NCBI GenBank assembly: GCA_035620375.1
Contig: DASPGX010000006.1
Coordinates: 1 to 64,000, forward strand
DNA from: DASPGX01 sp035620375
GTDB lineage: Bacteria; Patescibacteriota; Minisyncoccia; 2-02-FULL-40-12; GWA2-44-9
Length of the DNA: 64,000 nucleotides
Reading direction: 5' to 3'
Of this stretch, positions 55,297-63,048 are shown piece by piece. Positions within the stretch are counted from its first letter, which is position 1. Each line of letters begins with the position of its first letter. Below the pieces are notes generated by a model, which saw only the letters and a program-made list of their open reading frames with translations, made no database searches and had not been told where the DNA came from. The position numbers and the translations under genes were made by a program.

Positions 55297-56595
55297 CTAA
55301 TACCTCGGCTGTTTGCTGAAGGTACCGGTGTAGCCGAAGATGCGCTTGAACCGCTCCACGTCTTCGGGCTTGCCCATGGCCTTGTCCAGGTTGTCCGAGA
55401 GCTTCACGGTTTTGTGTCCGTTGCACTCCAGGAGTTTCATGACCAGGGACAGCGGCTCCAGATCCGGACCGAAATCGTTGGTCAGGTTGGTGCCCCAGCC
55501 GAACGTCACGGTGATGCGGCCGGAGAACCGCTCGTACAGCTCGCGGATGGTGTCCACGTCCAGGCCGTCCGAGAAGACGATGAGCTTGGTACGCGGACTC
55601 ACGCCGACTGACTCGTAGTACCGGATGAGCTTCTCGCCGTAGGCGAACGGGTCTCCCGAGTCCTGCCGCGTGCCTTTCCAGGCCGCGGCGCGCTCGGGGC
55701 CGAATGACTTCAGGAAGAAGTCCGTCCCGTACGTGTCCGACAGGGCCACCGACAGCGGCTGGGCGAAGTGTTCGTACCAGCGGTCAAACGTCGCGTTCTG
55801 GCTGGCCACGATGTCCTCGTTGCTGCCGTGCATGATGCCGGACATCCCCATGACCAGCTCGTGGGCGAACGTGCCCATGGGCACCGTGTGGTTTTCCATG
55901 GAGAGCATCACGTTGCTCGTGCCGCGGTACTGCGCCGGCCCCAGCTCGTTGAGCAGGACCTCGTTGACGTACCGCTGCCATGCCAGACAGGCGCGGCGGC
56001 GGGTGCCGAAGTCCACGATCGTAATGCCCGGGTACCGCTTGAGGATGTTGACCTTCTCCAGTAGACGGCTCTGCGCCTGGGCCCACACGCACTGCCGCTC
56101 GAACGGCGACAGCTTGGCGATGCAGTGCTCGAAGTACAGCTGGGCCACGACCTGCAGGACATGAATCTCCCACAGGGTCACCTCAAACCAGGAACCGCGG
56201 GCCTCGATGCTGTACGTCCCGTTGATTTCCCTGGTGAGCCGGTAGTCCGGCAGGCGGTAGTCACGGAGCGCGTCCACGAACGGCTGCTCGAACATCCGTC
56301 GGTTCACCTCGCCGTCCGCCGTCGTCTCGCTGGCGAAATGGCCGCCGAGGTACCGCAGCTCGGTCTCGTTGAACGACAGCGTCCGCGCATGGTCCAGCTC
56401 GCGCCTGATGTCCTCCTCGCGGAGAATGTGGCCGAGCTCCACGCGGGACGTGCGGTTCTTGAAGGCGAACTGCACCTGCGCGTGATGCATGTCCGGACGC
56501 GCATGGATGAGCGCCAGCATACTGAGCTTGTAGAAGTCATCGTCCGCCAGCGAGGTGACGATGGGACCTTCTCTGCGGAACGGGTCGTGCAGCAC
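55297..56595 (-). CDS. pncB: Nicotinate phosphoribosyltransferase
   Basis: Converts nicotinate and PRPP to NaMN. LADDDFYKLSMLALI is the N-terminal TDxYKxxM-type motif, VDFGTRRR and SDGLDVDTIRELY are substrate-site motifs, and FGWGTNLTND the PRPP region. Start is GTG 56595, with GAGGAGG lying in the last codons of pncA; one base separates the pncA stop from this GTG, giving tight coupling. 432 aa, normal for the short PncB type. Confidence 0.94.
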   Translation of the reverse strand: MLHDPFRREGPIVTSLADDDFYKLSMLALIHARPDMHHAQVQFAFKNRTSRVELGHILREEDIRRELDHARTLSFNETELRYLGGHFASETTADGEVNRRMFEQPFVDALRDYRLPDYRLTREINGTYSIEARGSWFEVTLWEIHVLQVVAQLYFEHCIAKLSPFERQCVWAQAQSRLLEKVNILKRYPGITIVDFGTRRRACLAWQRYVNEVLLNELGPAQYRGTSNVMLSMENHTVPMGTFAHELVMGMSGIMHGSNEDIVASQNATFDRWYEHFAQPLSVALSDTYGTDFFLKSFGPERAAAWKGTRQDSGDPFAYGEKLIRYYESVGVSPRTKLIVFSDGLDVDTIRELYERFSGRITVTFGWGTNLTNDFGPDLEPLSLVMKLLECNGHKTVKLSDNLDKAMGKPEDVERFKRIFGYTGTFSKQPRY

Positions 56596-56596
56596 G

Positions 56597-57205
56597 TTAC
56601 GCCTCCTCCTCGGCGATGACCTGTGCGGTCGTGGTGAGGATGGCGCCCGCGGCGCGCATCTCCTCCAGGGCACGGTCGCCGTCACCGGGGTTCACGTCGA
56701 CCGCTGCGACGGCGTCGGTGAGGACGCGTACCCGTCTGATGAACGGGAGCCGGCATGCGTCCAGGACGCCGTCCTTGTCGCAGTAGTCGGTCGCCAGACC
56801 GCCGAGAAGCACGTCGTCCACACCTGCGTCTTCCAGGAACTGCACCGAGGTCCTGCCGTCGGGAACGTAGGCGTTCGCGCAAAGCGGGGAGTATCCGTCC
56901 TCGTCGTCGCGCATCGCCTTGGAGACGATGACCGCGTTCCGGCTGACCCTGAGGTCGTCGTGGAACTCGGCCCCGCGCGTGCCCTGGACGCAGTGCACGG
57001 GCCAGGGACCGCCGAACTCCGCGAAGTGGGTGGTCCGGCGGGGATGCCAGTCGCGGCTGATGAGCACCAGCCAGCCCTTGCGTTCCGCCAGGTCCTGCAT
57101 CGCGTTGAGCGGACCCATTACGGCGTCGCCTCCCGCGACGGGCAGGGCGCCGCCCGGACAGAAGTCCTTCTGGGGGTCCACAATAATCAGCGCTGTTTTC
57201 GGCAT
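56597..57205 (-). CDS. pncA: Nicotinamidase
   Basis: Deamidates nicotinamide to nicotinate. DPQKDFCPGGAL supplies the catalytic Asp, SRDWHPRRTTHF the metal-binding Asp/His pair, and LATDYCDKDGVLD the nucleophilic Cys. 202 aa from ATG 57205, AAAGGAAGG upstream. Its promoter (TTGCAT-N17-TATAGT, 57272-57300) is overlapped by an NrtR-type palindrome, so the pncA-pncB unit should be repressed when NAD is sufficient. Confidence 0.94.
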   Translation of the reverse strand: MPKTALIIVDPQKDFCPGGALPVAGGDAVMGPLNAMQDLAERKGWLVLISRDWHPRRTTHFAEFGGPWPVHCVQGTRGAEFHDDLRVSRNAVIVSKAMRDDEDGYSPLCANAYVPDGRTSVQFLEDAGVDDVLLGGLATDYCDKDGVLDACRLPFIRRVRVLTDAVAAVDVNPGDGDRALEEMRAAGAILTTTAQVIAEEEA

Positions 57206-57256
57206 GGCTTGCCTTCCTTTCAAAATGTACGGTACACCGGCCGCTTCGGGCTCGGA

Positions 57257-57275
57257 TAGTGTACTGTATACACTA
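57257..57275 (-). promoter_or_regulatory. NrtR operator at pncA
   Basis: Palindrome TAGTGTA-CTGTA-TACACTA. It overlaps the -10 box (57272-57277) of the pncA promoter. Confidence 0.82.
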
Positions 57276-57300
57276 TATACCCCCCGGCTCGGGAATGCAA
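57272..57300 (-). promoter_or_regulatory. pncA-pncB promoter
   Basis: Minus-strand TTGCAT (57295-57300), 17-nt spacer, TATAGT (57272-57277). Confidence 0.75.
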
Positions 57301-57305
57301 GCGGC

Positions 57306-57332
57306 AAAAAGCCCCTCCGTTTCCGGAGGGGC
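57306..57332 (-). terminator. Terminator of the ADP-ribosylglycohydrolase operon
   Basis: GCCCCTCCG/CGGAGGGGC stem (57311-57319, 57324-57332); the minus strand continues with five T. Confidence 0.85.
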
Positions 57333-57337
57333 CGTTG

Positions 57338-58360
57338 TCAGATGAGCCCGCGTGAGTGCAGGACGGGCAATGCCGCCAGGAGCTTCATGTCCACGAGCTG
57401 GTTCGCGGGCGGACGCTCCACGAACTCCACCAGGCCGTCCAGCGGGACGAGCAGTGTACGCAGGTCCTCGCTGCTTTCCAATTGCGGCTCGTGCAGCTGC
57501 ACGACGTCCTTGGTGAAGAACACCGACATGACGTCGCTGCTGGCGCCGGCATTGAACGGTCCCCGGAGGACCAGTTCCATCGGAGTGCCTCCGCCGTACC
57601 CGGTTTCCTCGGCCAGCTCGCGTTCGGCGAGCTTTTCGGCCGGTTCGCCGTCCCGGTCGGCAAGTCCCGCCGGCTTCTCTACGACCCACGCGTCATGCGG
57701 GACGCGGTAGGAGCTGACCAGGACGACCTGCCGGTCGCGGGTGAGCGCGAACACGGAGACGATGTCGCCGAACGTATTCCGGCGCACCGTTTCGTACCAG
57801 CGGACCTTACCGAGCTTATCCAGGTACTTCGTCGTCTCCACGCGGACATAGCCGCCGTTCCAGGCGACGGGCCGCGATAGGATGCGCTCTGAGCCGGTAG
57901 GCAGGGTCGCCTGCGCCACCGCCGCGCCGACGGCGCCCTGCAGTGACCATGAGTAGGGGATGCCGTACTCGTGACTGGCCGCTTCCCAGTACTGCATGTG
58001 CGGCGCATGGCGCGGAGCTCCGACGACCGCCTTGCCCGAGCGCATGAACATGCCGAACTCCACATTGGTGGTCATCGCCGGCATGGTGACCATGTCCCGG
58101 GGAACCCAGAACAGGACGACGTCCGCACGGTTCAGCCACCGGTGCTCCCAGCGGACCTGCTCGGCATACTCCGGCCATCCGTCGCCCGGCGCGGGTTCGG
58201 GAACGATGACATTCCCGTTGAATCCCGTGTCTGCCAGTATCTGAAGAGCGGCGGGCCGCCACGAGGGGACCGGCCGTTCTTTGCGCGGGGTCGGCCCCGC
58301 CAGGAAGATGGTGGGCAGCCGCGCGTCGCGCGGCTCACCCGGAGTGTATACGATGTCCAT
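57338..58360 (-). CDS. NDT-like domain fused to a Nudix hydrolase
   Basis: 340 aa. Residues 1-155 resemble the nucleoside 2-deoxyribosyltransferase/SLOG-related fold (TIFLAGPTPR, SWRPAALQIL, WEHRWLNRADVVLFWVPRD, TTNVEFGMFMRSGKAVVG). Residues 175-320 are a Nudix domain, with an intact catalytic core (RELAEETGY preceded by the Gly..Glu turn). Such fusions are seen near NAD and ADP-ribose genes. Likely substrates are ADP-ribose, NADH or a nucleoside adduct (inference). Begins 3 nt after the ADP-ribosylglycohydrolase stop, so it is under the NrtR operator at 59432. Confidence 0.82.
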   Translation of the reverse strand: MDIVYTPGEPRDARLPTIFLAGPTPRKERPVPSWRPAALQILADTGFNGNVIVPEPAPGDGWPEYAEQVRWEHRWLNRADVVLFWVPRDMVTMPAMTTNVEFGMFMRSGKAVVGAPRHAPHMQYWEAASHEYGIPYSWSLQGAVGAAVAQATLPTGSERILSRPVAWNGGYVRVETTKYLDKLGKVRWYETVRRNTFGDIVSVFALTRDRQVVLVSSYRVPHDAWVVEKPAGLADRDGEPAEKLAERELAEETGYGGGTPMELVLRGPFNAGASSDVMSVFFTKDVVQLHEPQLESSEDLRTLLVPLDGLVEFVERPPANQLVDMKLLAALPVLHSRGLI

Positions 58361-58363
58361 GGG

Positions 58364-59416
58364 TTACTCCTTGATGCCCAGCCGTGCGCACAGGCGTTCG
58401 GCGGTGTCCAGGATGCGTTCGCGGTGCGCCAGGCCGGCGACGAGATGCTCCGGGAACAGCGCGGCGCCGTGCACGGCGCCCAGCATGCCGCCGACGATGG
58501 ACGCGTTGGTGTCCGTATCCCCGCCGGCACTGATGGTGTCATAGAGCGTTTCCACGCTGTCCGGATTGCGCAGGAACATGCCGTAGCAGAAGGGGAGCGT
58601 GAAGTTGACATGAAACCGGTCGCCGCCGAGGGTCGCATCCCATGCCTGGGGTGTGACGAACGGCAGCATCGTTTTGAACGCGTTCAGGCCTTCCAGCCGC
58701 CAGTACAACTCCTGGCCGTGGTGCGAGACCGGACCGAAATCCGGTACGCCGTCCAGGGTTTCCACGATCTCACTGACCAGATACCGTCCGATGAGACCGG
58801 AGTGGCGCCGGGAGGAGAACGTCAGACAGAGGGCGATAGCCGATGCGTGCGCCACGGCCGACATCCCGCCGACGTCGGTGCCGTGTGTCATGTGCGCCAA
58901 AGCGATGATGTCATGCTCCAGTCCTTCCCAGGACTGCCGGGGCCCGTCCCAGGGTCCGGGGGACGCCAGATACAGGCCGACAGGCGCCACCTTCATGGGC
59001 AGGGCATTTCCCATGCCCCGCTTGGGGTTGTTGCTGATGCCTGATTCCGTGGGCTTCTCGCCCTCGCGCAGGCGCCGCAAAGCGTCCCGCGTAGAACCTC
59101 CAAGACCGAGGTCGCCGAACTCGTCCAAAAGGACGAGGTGCCACTTCGCCTGGTTCTCCAGGTCCAGGCGCCCCGTCTCGATGATGCTCTCGGCGACGGC
59201 CAGCGTCAGCTGGGTGTCATCCGACCACATGCCCGCCGGTTTTTCCGAGGACCACTTGTGGGTCGGGTTCTGCCGGTAATCGGTGATGCGTCCGAACTCC
59301 GTCCGGATGCGGCCCGCGTCGTACGTTTCCACGGGAACGCCCAGAGCATCGCCGATGGCGACGCCCAGAAACATGCCCCGGACCTGGTCACGGACCGGCG
59401 AATCTCCCAGTCGCAT
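58364..59416 (-). CDS. ADP-ribosylglycohydrolase (DraG family)
   Basis: 350 aa. Removes ADP-ribose from proteins or nucleosides. MFLGVAIGDALGVPVE is the N-terminal metal/ribose motif, MWSDDTQLTLAVAESI the Thr-Asp-Asp metal cluster, and SAGGDTDTNASIVGGMLGAVHG region the second cluster. AAAGGAAGG precedes ATG 59416. Promoter TTGAAT-N17-TAATAT (59450-59478) with an NrtR-type palindrome directly downstream. No ADP-ribosyltransferase is present in the window, so the target is unknown. Confidence 0.93.
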   Translation of the reverse strand: MRLGDSPVRDQVRGMFLGVAIGDALGVPVETYDAGRIRTEFGRITDYRQNPTHKWSSEKPAGMWSDDTQLTLAVAESIIETGRLDLENQAKWHLVLLDEFGDLGLGGSTRDALRRLREGEKPTESGISNNPKRGMGNALPMKVAPVGLYLASPGPWDGPRQSWEGLEHDIIALAHMTHGTDVGGMSAVAHASAIALCLTFSSRRHSGLIGRYLVSEIVETLDGVPDFGPVSHHGQELYWRLEGLNAFKTMLPFVTPQAWDATLGGDRFHVNFTLPFCYGMFLRNPDSVETLYDTISAGGDTDTNASIVGGMLGAVHGAALFPEHLVAGLAHRERILDTAERLCARLGIKE

Positions 59417-59431
59417 AATTACCTTCCTTTT

Positions 59432-59450
59432 TAGTGTACGAGATACACTA
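59432..59450 (-). promoter_or_regulatory. NrtR operator at the ADP-ribosylglycohydrolase gene
   Basis: Palindrome TAGTGTA-CGAGA-TACACTA, touching the -10 box (59450-59455) of the promoter whose -35 TTGAAT is at 59473-59478. Confidence 0.82.
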
Positions 59451-59478
59451 TATTATCACCGCGGAGGGCCGGATTCAA
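59450..59478 (-). promoter_or_regulatory. Promoter of the ADP-ribosylglycohydrolase operon
   Basis: Minus-strand TTGAAT (59473-59478), 17-nt spacer, TAATAT (59450-59455). The -35 box overlaps the stop codon of the GNAT gene upstream. Confidence 0.7.
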
Positions 59479-60011
59479 GAGGACGGACCACCCGGCGAGA
59501 ACTCGGAGGCGAGAAGACCCATGCGCACAATATCGTGGTATTCGCCCTGCCAGAAATATTCCTCGCGGAGGACGCCTTCTTGCCGGAAGCCCAATTTTTC
59601 GTAAATATGCAGCCCCTTTTTGTTTTCAGCCCAGACCATAAGCCACACCTTATTGAGCCCGAATTCGCCGAACGCTTTCTCCAGGAGCAGTCCAAGCGCG
59701 TGTTGCGCATAGCCCATGCCTGAGTGCTCCGGTTTGATGAAGAGTGACAATCTGCCGAGCTTGTTCTCCCAGCTGATCTGATTCACGGCCGTCTGTCCGA
59801 CGTACGCCCCGTTGCCGGAACGGAAGATGGAAAACACACGGTCGTTAGGACTGGCGATGAGTCGTCCGATGAACGCCGCTTCCTCCTCCCGTGAAATGGA
59901 ACGGTCGAAATGCTGGAAATTTTTGACGACGTCCGGGTCATTGACCCACGTCATCACGTCGTCCAGGTGCTCGGCGGCCAGAGGCCGTAATTCCAAGCTT
60001 GAAGTGTTCAT
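59475..60011 (-). CDS. GNAT-family acetyltransferase (RimJ/RimL-like)
   Basis: 178 aa. Acetyl-CoA-binding fold: LELRPLAAEHLDDVMTWVND start, YVGQTAVNQISWENKLGRL, pyrophosphate loop segment GYAQHALGLLL (usual Q/RxxGxG/A partly degenerate as HSGMGYAQHA) and the C-terminal GLHIYEKLGFRQEGVLRE. Substrate unknown. Lies between the two halves of the NAD cluster with no visible operator of its own. Confidence 0.85.
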   Translation of the reverse strand: MNTSSLELRPLAAEHLDDVMTWVNDPDVVKNFQHFDRSISREEEAAFIGRLIASPNDRVFSIFRSGNGAYVGQTAVNQISWENKLGRLSLFIKPEHSGMGYAQHALGLLLEKAFGEFGLNKVWLMVWAENKKGLHIYEKLGFRQEGVLREEYFWQGEYHDIVRMGLLASEFSPGGPSS

Positions 60012-60037
60012 CGGTATTTATGATTGACCGGATATGC

Positions 60038-60137
60038 GCTTGCGCGAGGCCGAGGCACGGGGAATGCGGCGAGGGAGTCGTACTCAACGTACGTCGACCG
60101 AGCCGCAGGGGCCCCGTAACGAAGGTATCGCGCAAGC
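60038..60137. repeat. Large imperfect palindrome, repeat copy C
   Basis: Outer arms GCTTGCGCGA (60038-60047) and TCGCGCAAGC (60128-60137) match perfectly. Inside them ACGGGG/CCCCGT, TGCGGC/GCCGCA and a GTCGTAC..GTACGTCGAC centre also pair, giving a roughly 100-nt cruciform. The centre resembles copies A and B. It fills the gap between the GNAT gene and nrtR and encodes nothing visible. Confidence 0.6.
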
Positions 60138-60144
60138 CCGGAGG

Positions 60145-60185
60145 GTCCGGCCTGGCAGGGCATCAGTCCCGCCCTGAGGCCGGAC
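60145..60185 (-). terminator. nrtR terminator hairpin
   Basis: GTCCGGCCT (60145-60153) and AGGCCGGAC (60177-60185), with inner CAGGGC/GCCCTG, just past the nrtR stop. No U tract. Confidence 0.5.
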
Positions 60186-60194
60186 GCGCGCCGG

Positions 60195-60869
60195 TCAGAG
60201 CGCTTTAGTGAGTTCCGTCGGCTGCTTGGAGACAAACGCATACAGCCGTGCCGGCCGGCGCTGGCCGCCCTTCGTGGTGCGGCCCGTGGACCGGATGAGT
60301 CCCAGGGACAGGAATTTCTTGCGGAAGTTCCGTTTGTCCAGCTTCCGGCCGAGCACCGCCTCGTACACGCGCTGAAGTTCGGTCAGCGTGAACGTCCGGG
60401 GGAGCAGGGAATAAGCCGCGTTCGTGTAGCCGAGTTTGGCGCGTACGCGCTTGAGCGCGTAGCCGATGATGCGCTTATGGTCAAACGCCAACTTGGGCGG
60501 CCGCGAAGCCGGAAACAGCGTGGGCGACTGCAGCGTTGCCGATGTCCGCGGCTTGAGCCGGGAAACCGGCACCAGGGCGACGTAGGCGACCGAAGGGATG
60601 TCTCCCCGCGGGTCACGGCCGGACGAGTCGAACGTATACAACTGTTCCACATACACGCCCCGTACTCCCGACTTCTCGCGCAGGACGCGCTCCACCGTTC
60701 CCGTCAGCGTTTCTCCGGTTCTCGGAAATCCTCCCGGAAGCGCCCAGGCGCCTTTGAACGGCACCTTTGCACGCTTAATAAGGAGGACGTTGAGCGCGTC
60801 ATCGTGCACGGTGAAAACAACCACGTCCGTGGAGATGGAGAGTTCGCGGTATCCGGGAAAACGTTTCAT
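60195..60869 (-). CDS. nrtR: NrtR-type transcriptional regulator of NAD metabolism
   Basis: 224 aa. N-terminal Nudix-like domain (LISTDVVVF-type start, WALPGGFPRTGETL) whose catalytic REUxEE element is degenerate (ERVLREKSG), as expected for NrtR, which senses ADP-ribose/NAD instead of hydrolysing it. The C-terminal domain (FTLTELQRVYEAVLGRKLD, RNFRKKFLSLGLI) is the NrtR winged helix. It follows nadE after 10 nt, so it is autoregulated through the nadE operator. Three matching palindromes nearby support the call. Confidence 0.9.
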   Translation of the reverse strand: MKRFPGYRELSISTDVVVFTVHDDALNVLLIKRAKVPFKGAWALPGGFPRTGETLTGTVERVLREKSGVRGVYVEQLYTFDSSGRDPRGDIPSVAYVALVPVSRLKPRTSATLQSPTLFPASRPPKLAFDHKRIIGYALKRVRAKLGYTNAAYSLLPRTFTLTELQRVYEAVLGRKLDKRNFRKKFLSLGLIRSTGRTTKGGQRRPARLYAFVSKQPTELTKAL

Positions 60870-60879
60870 GATATGTATG

Positions 60880-62838
60880 TTACTTCGTCGCGTTCAACTC
60901 GGCCAGCCACGCGTCGGCCCCGACGTCCGACGGCATCCGCCAGTCCCCGCGCGGGGAAAGGGCGACCGAGCCGACCTTGGGACCGTCAGGCATCACCGAG
61001 CGCTTGAACTGGTTGCCGAAGAACCGCGCGATGAAGACCTTCAGCCATTTTGTGATGACCGCCGGGCGGTAGGTGTCCCTGAATGCCTGCTCGGCGAGCC
61101 AGCGGACTTTGCGCGGGTCCGAGCCCCAGCGCTGGGAGTGATACAGGAAGAAGTCGTGCAGTTCGTAGGGGCCGATGATGTCCTCCGTCTTCTGGCCGAT
61201 GTCCTGGCCGTTCCGGTTCGCCAGTTCCGGCGATACCGGCGTGTCCAGAACGTCCAGCAGGGCCCGCCGCGCGCGTGAGAATTCCTTCTGTTCGGCCGCC
61301 CAGGCGACCACGTAGCGCACAAGCGTCTTGGGAACCGACGCGTTCACGCCGTAGTGGCTGATGTGGTCGCCGTTGAACGTGCACCATCCCAGAGCGATTT
61401 CCGAGAGGTCCCCGGTTCCCACGACGATGCCGCCTTTCTGGTTGGCGCGGTCGAACAGCAGCATCGTCCGGTACCGGGCCTGTGCGTTCTCAAACGTAAC
61501 ATCCTCCGTTTTTCCGTCATGGCCCAAATCCGCCAGATGCCGGCGCACGCCCTTGGTGATGTCGATTTCATCCAGCGTGACGCCGAGCGCGTTGGCCAGC
61601 GCGTAGGCATTGCCCTTGGTCCGGCGCGACGTGGCGAATCCCGGCATCGTCAGGCAGTTGAGGTTCCGCGCCGGAAGACCCGAGATGCGCAATGCGCGGA
61701 CGGCCACCAATAGCGCGAGCGTGGAATCCAGTCCGCCGGAGAGCCCGAGAACAAGCTTGCCGGAGCCCGCGACGCGCATCCGGCGCGCAAGGCCGGCAGC
61801 CTGTATGGCGAGAATCTCCCGGGCCCGCCGGTCGCGTTCAGCGGGGTCCGACGGAACGAACGGATGAGCGTCAATGAATCGCGCCGTCGACGTCTGTGTC
61901 GCCGGACGCACGGGAACCTCAATCCGCCGCCACTGCGCGGCGGGAAGATGATGCAGGCTCTCCTTGAAACTGGTCGTTCTCCGGCGTTCCAGCATCAGGT
62001 GCTGGACGTCCACGTCGGTGACCGCCATGGACGGGCCGGGGATGAAGCGCTCGGTCTGCGCGAGCACCGAGCCGTTCTCGGCGATGACCGCGTGTCCTCC
62101 GAACACCACGTCCGTCGTGCTTTCACCGGCACCGCACGACGTGTAGATGTAGGCGGACATCGTACGCGCGGACTGCTGGCGGATGAGCTCCAGGCGGTAA
62201 TCCGCCTTACCGACCAAATCATTGGATGCCGAAAGATTAACGATAACCGTCGCTCCGGCCAGAGCGGCGGCGGTGCTCGGGGGCAGGGGAGCCCACAGGT
62301 CCTCGCAAATTTCCACGGCGAGCATCGCGCCGGGCAGCGCGGGTATGTCGAACAGCAGGTCGGTGCCGACGGGAACATCACGGCCGCCGAAACGGACCGT
62401 GTTTTGCGGAAGATCGCGGGCCGAAGCGAACCACCGCTCTTCATAGAACTCCTTATAGTTGGGGATGTACGTCTTGGGCACGATTCCGAGCACCCGGCCT
62501 CCGTGCAGAATCGCGGCGCAGTTGTACAGCGCCCCGCCGATCTGCAACGGCAAACCGACGGCGGTAAGCGCACGGACGCGTGCGGTGCGCCGCGCAAGCT
62601 CCGCAAGACCGGCGCGGGACCGGGCGAGCAGGGTCTCCTGGTGGAACAGGTCGCCCGCCGTATAGCCGGTCAGCGCGAGCTCGGGTAGCACGATGACGGC
62701 CGCTCCGGCGTCCGCCGCGCGTTTCACCGCAGCCGCGCAATGCCCGACATTTGCGGGGACGTCTGCCACGGCGACATCGGGAACGGCGGCGGCGACCCGC
62801 AGGAGTCCGAATGCAGTGATGGAATCGCGTATCGGCAT
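60880..62838 (-). CDS. nadE: Glutamine-dependent NAD+ synthetase
   Basis: 652 aa, two domains. The N-terminal nitrilase-like glutaminase has Glu in PELALTGYTAGD, Lys in VPKTYIPNYKEFYEERWF and the Cys nucleophile in LAVEICEDLWAP. The C-terminal synthetase has the PP-loop LGLSGGLDSTLALL, GTGDLSEIALGWCTFNGDH and KYxF-type tail elements. It converts deamido-NAD to NAD. The start codon's A is inside the operator; the promoter is TTGACA-N17-TAGAAT, with a leader of about 13 nt and no SD. Confidence 0.96.
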   Translation of the reverse strand: MPIRDSITAFGLLRVAAAVPDVAVADVPANVGHCAAAVKRAADAGAAVIVLPELALTGYTAGDLFHQETLLARSRAGLAELARRTARVRALTAVGLPLQIGGALYNCAAILHGGRVLGIVPKTYIPNYKEFYEERWFASARDLPQNTVRFGGRDVPVGTDLLFDIPALPGAMLAVEICEDLWAPLPPSTAAALAGATVIVNLSASNDLVGKADYRLELIRQQSARTMSAYIYTSCGAGESTTDVVFGGHAVIAENGSVLAQTERFIPGPSMAVTDVDVQHLMLERRRTTSFKESLHHLPAAQWRRIEVPVRPATQTSTARFIDAHPFVPSDPAERDRRAREILAIQAAGLARRMRVAGSGKLVLGLSGGLDSTLALLVAVRALRISGLPARNLNCLTMPGFATSRRTKGNAYALANALGVTLDEIDITKGVRRHLADLGHDGKTEDVTFENAQARYRTMLLFDRANQKGGIVVGTGDLSEIALGWCTFNGDHISHYGVNASVPKTLVRYVVAWAAEQKEFSRARRALLDVLDTPVSPELANRNGQDIGQKTEDIIGPYELHDFFLYHSQRWGSDPRKVRWLAEQAFRDTYRPAVITKWLKVFIARFFGNQFKRSVMPDGPKVGSVALSPRGDWRMPSDVGADAWLAELNATK

Positions 62839-62856
62839 AGTGTATTTTATACACTA
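62838..62856 (-). promoter_or_regulatory. NrtR operator at nadE-nrtR
   Basis: Palindrome TAGTGTA-TTTTA-TACACTA abutting the -10 box and covering the transcription start and first base of the start codon. Confidence 0.85.
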
Positions 62857-62885
62857 ATTCTATGCCTGCGGGGCCGGTATGTCAA
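62857..62885 (-). promoter_or_regulatory. nadE-nrtR promoter
   Basis: Minus-strand TTGACA (62880-62885), 17-nt spacer, TAGAAT (62857-62862). Near consensus. Confidence 0.85.
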
Positions 62886-63048
62886 CCCCACACCCATGCG
62901 GCCAGATTGCTTCCGGCCGCTCATGAAAAGGACTCGGTTAGTCCTCGCGTCGGTTGCGCCCGGGCCTGACGAGGTATGCGCACGAAGCATCGGGGCGGCT
63001 GGCCGATGGGTGAGGGTCAAGCTCCCGGATTTCTGATAGCATGGGCGC

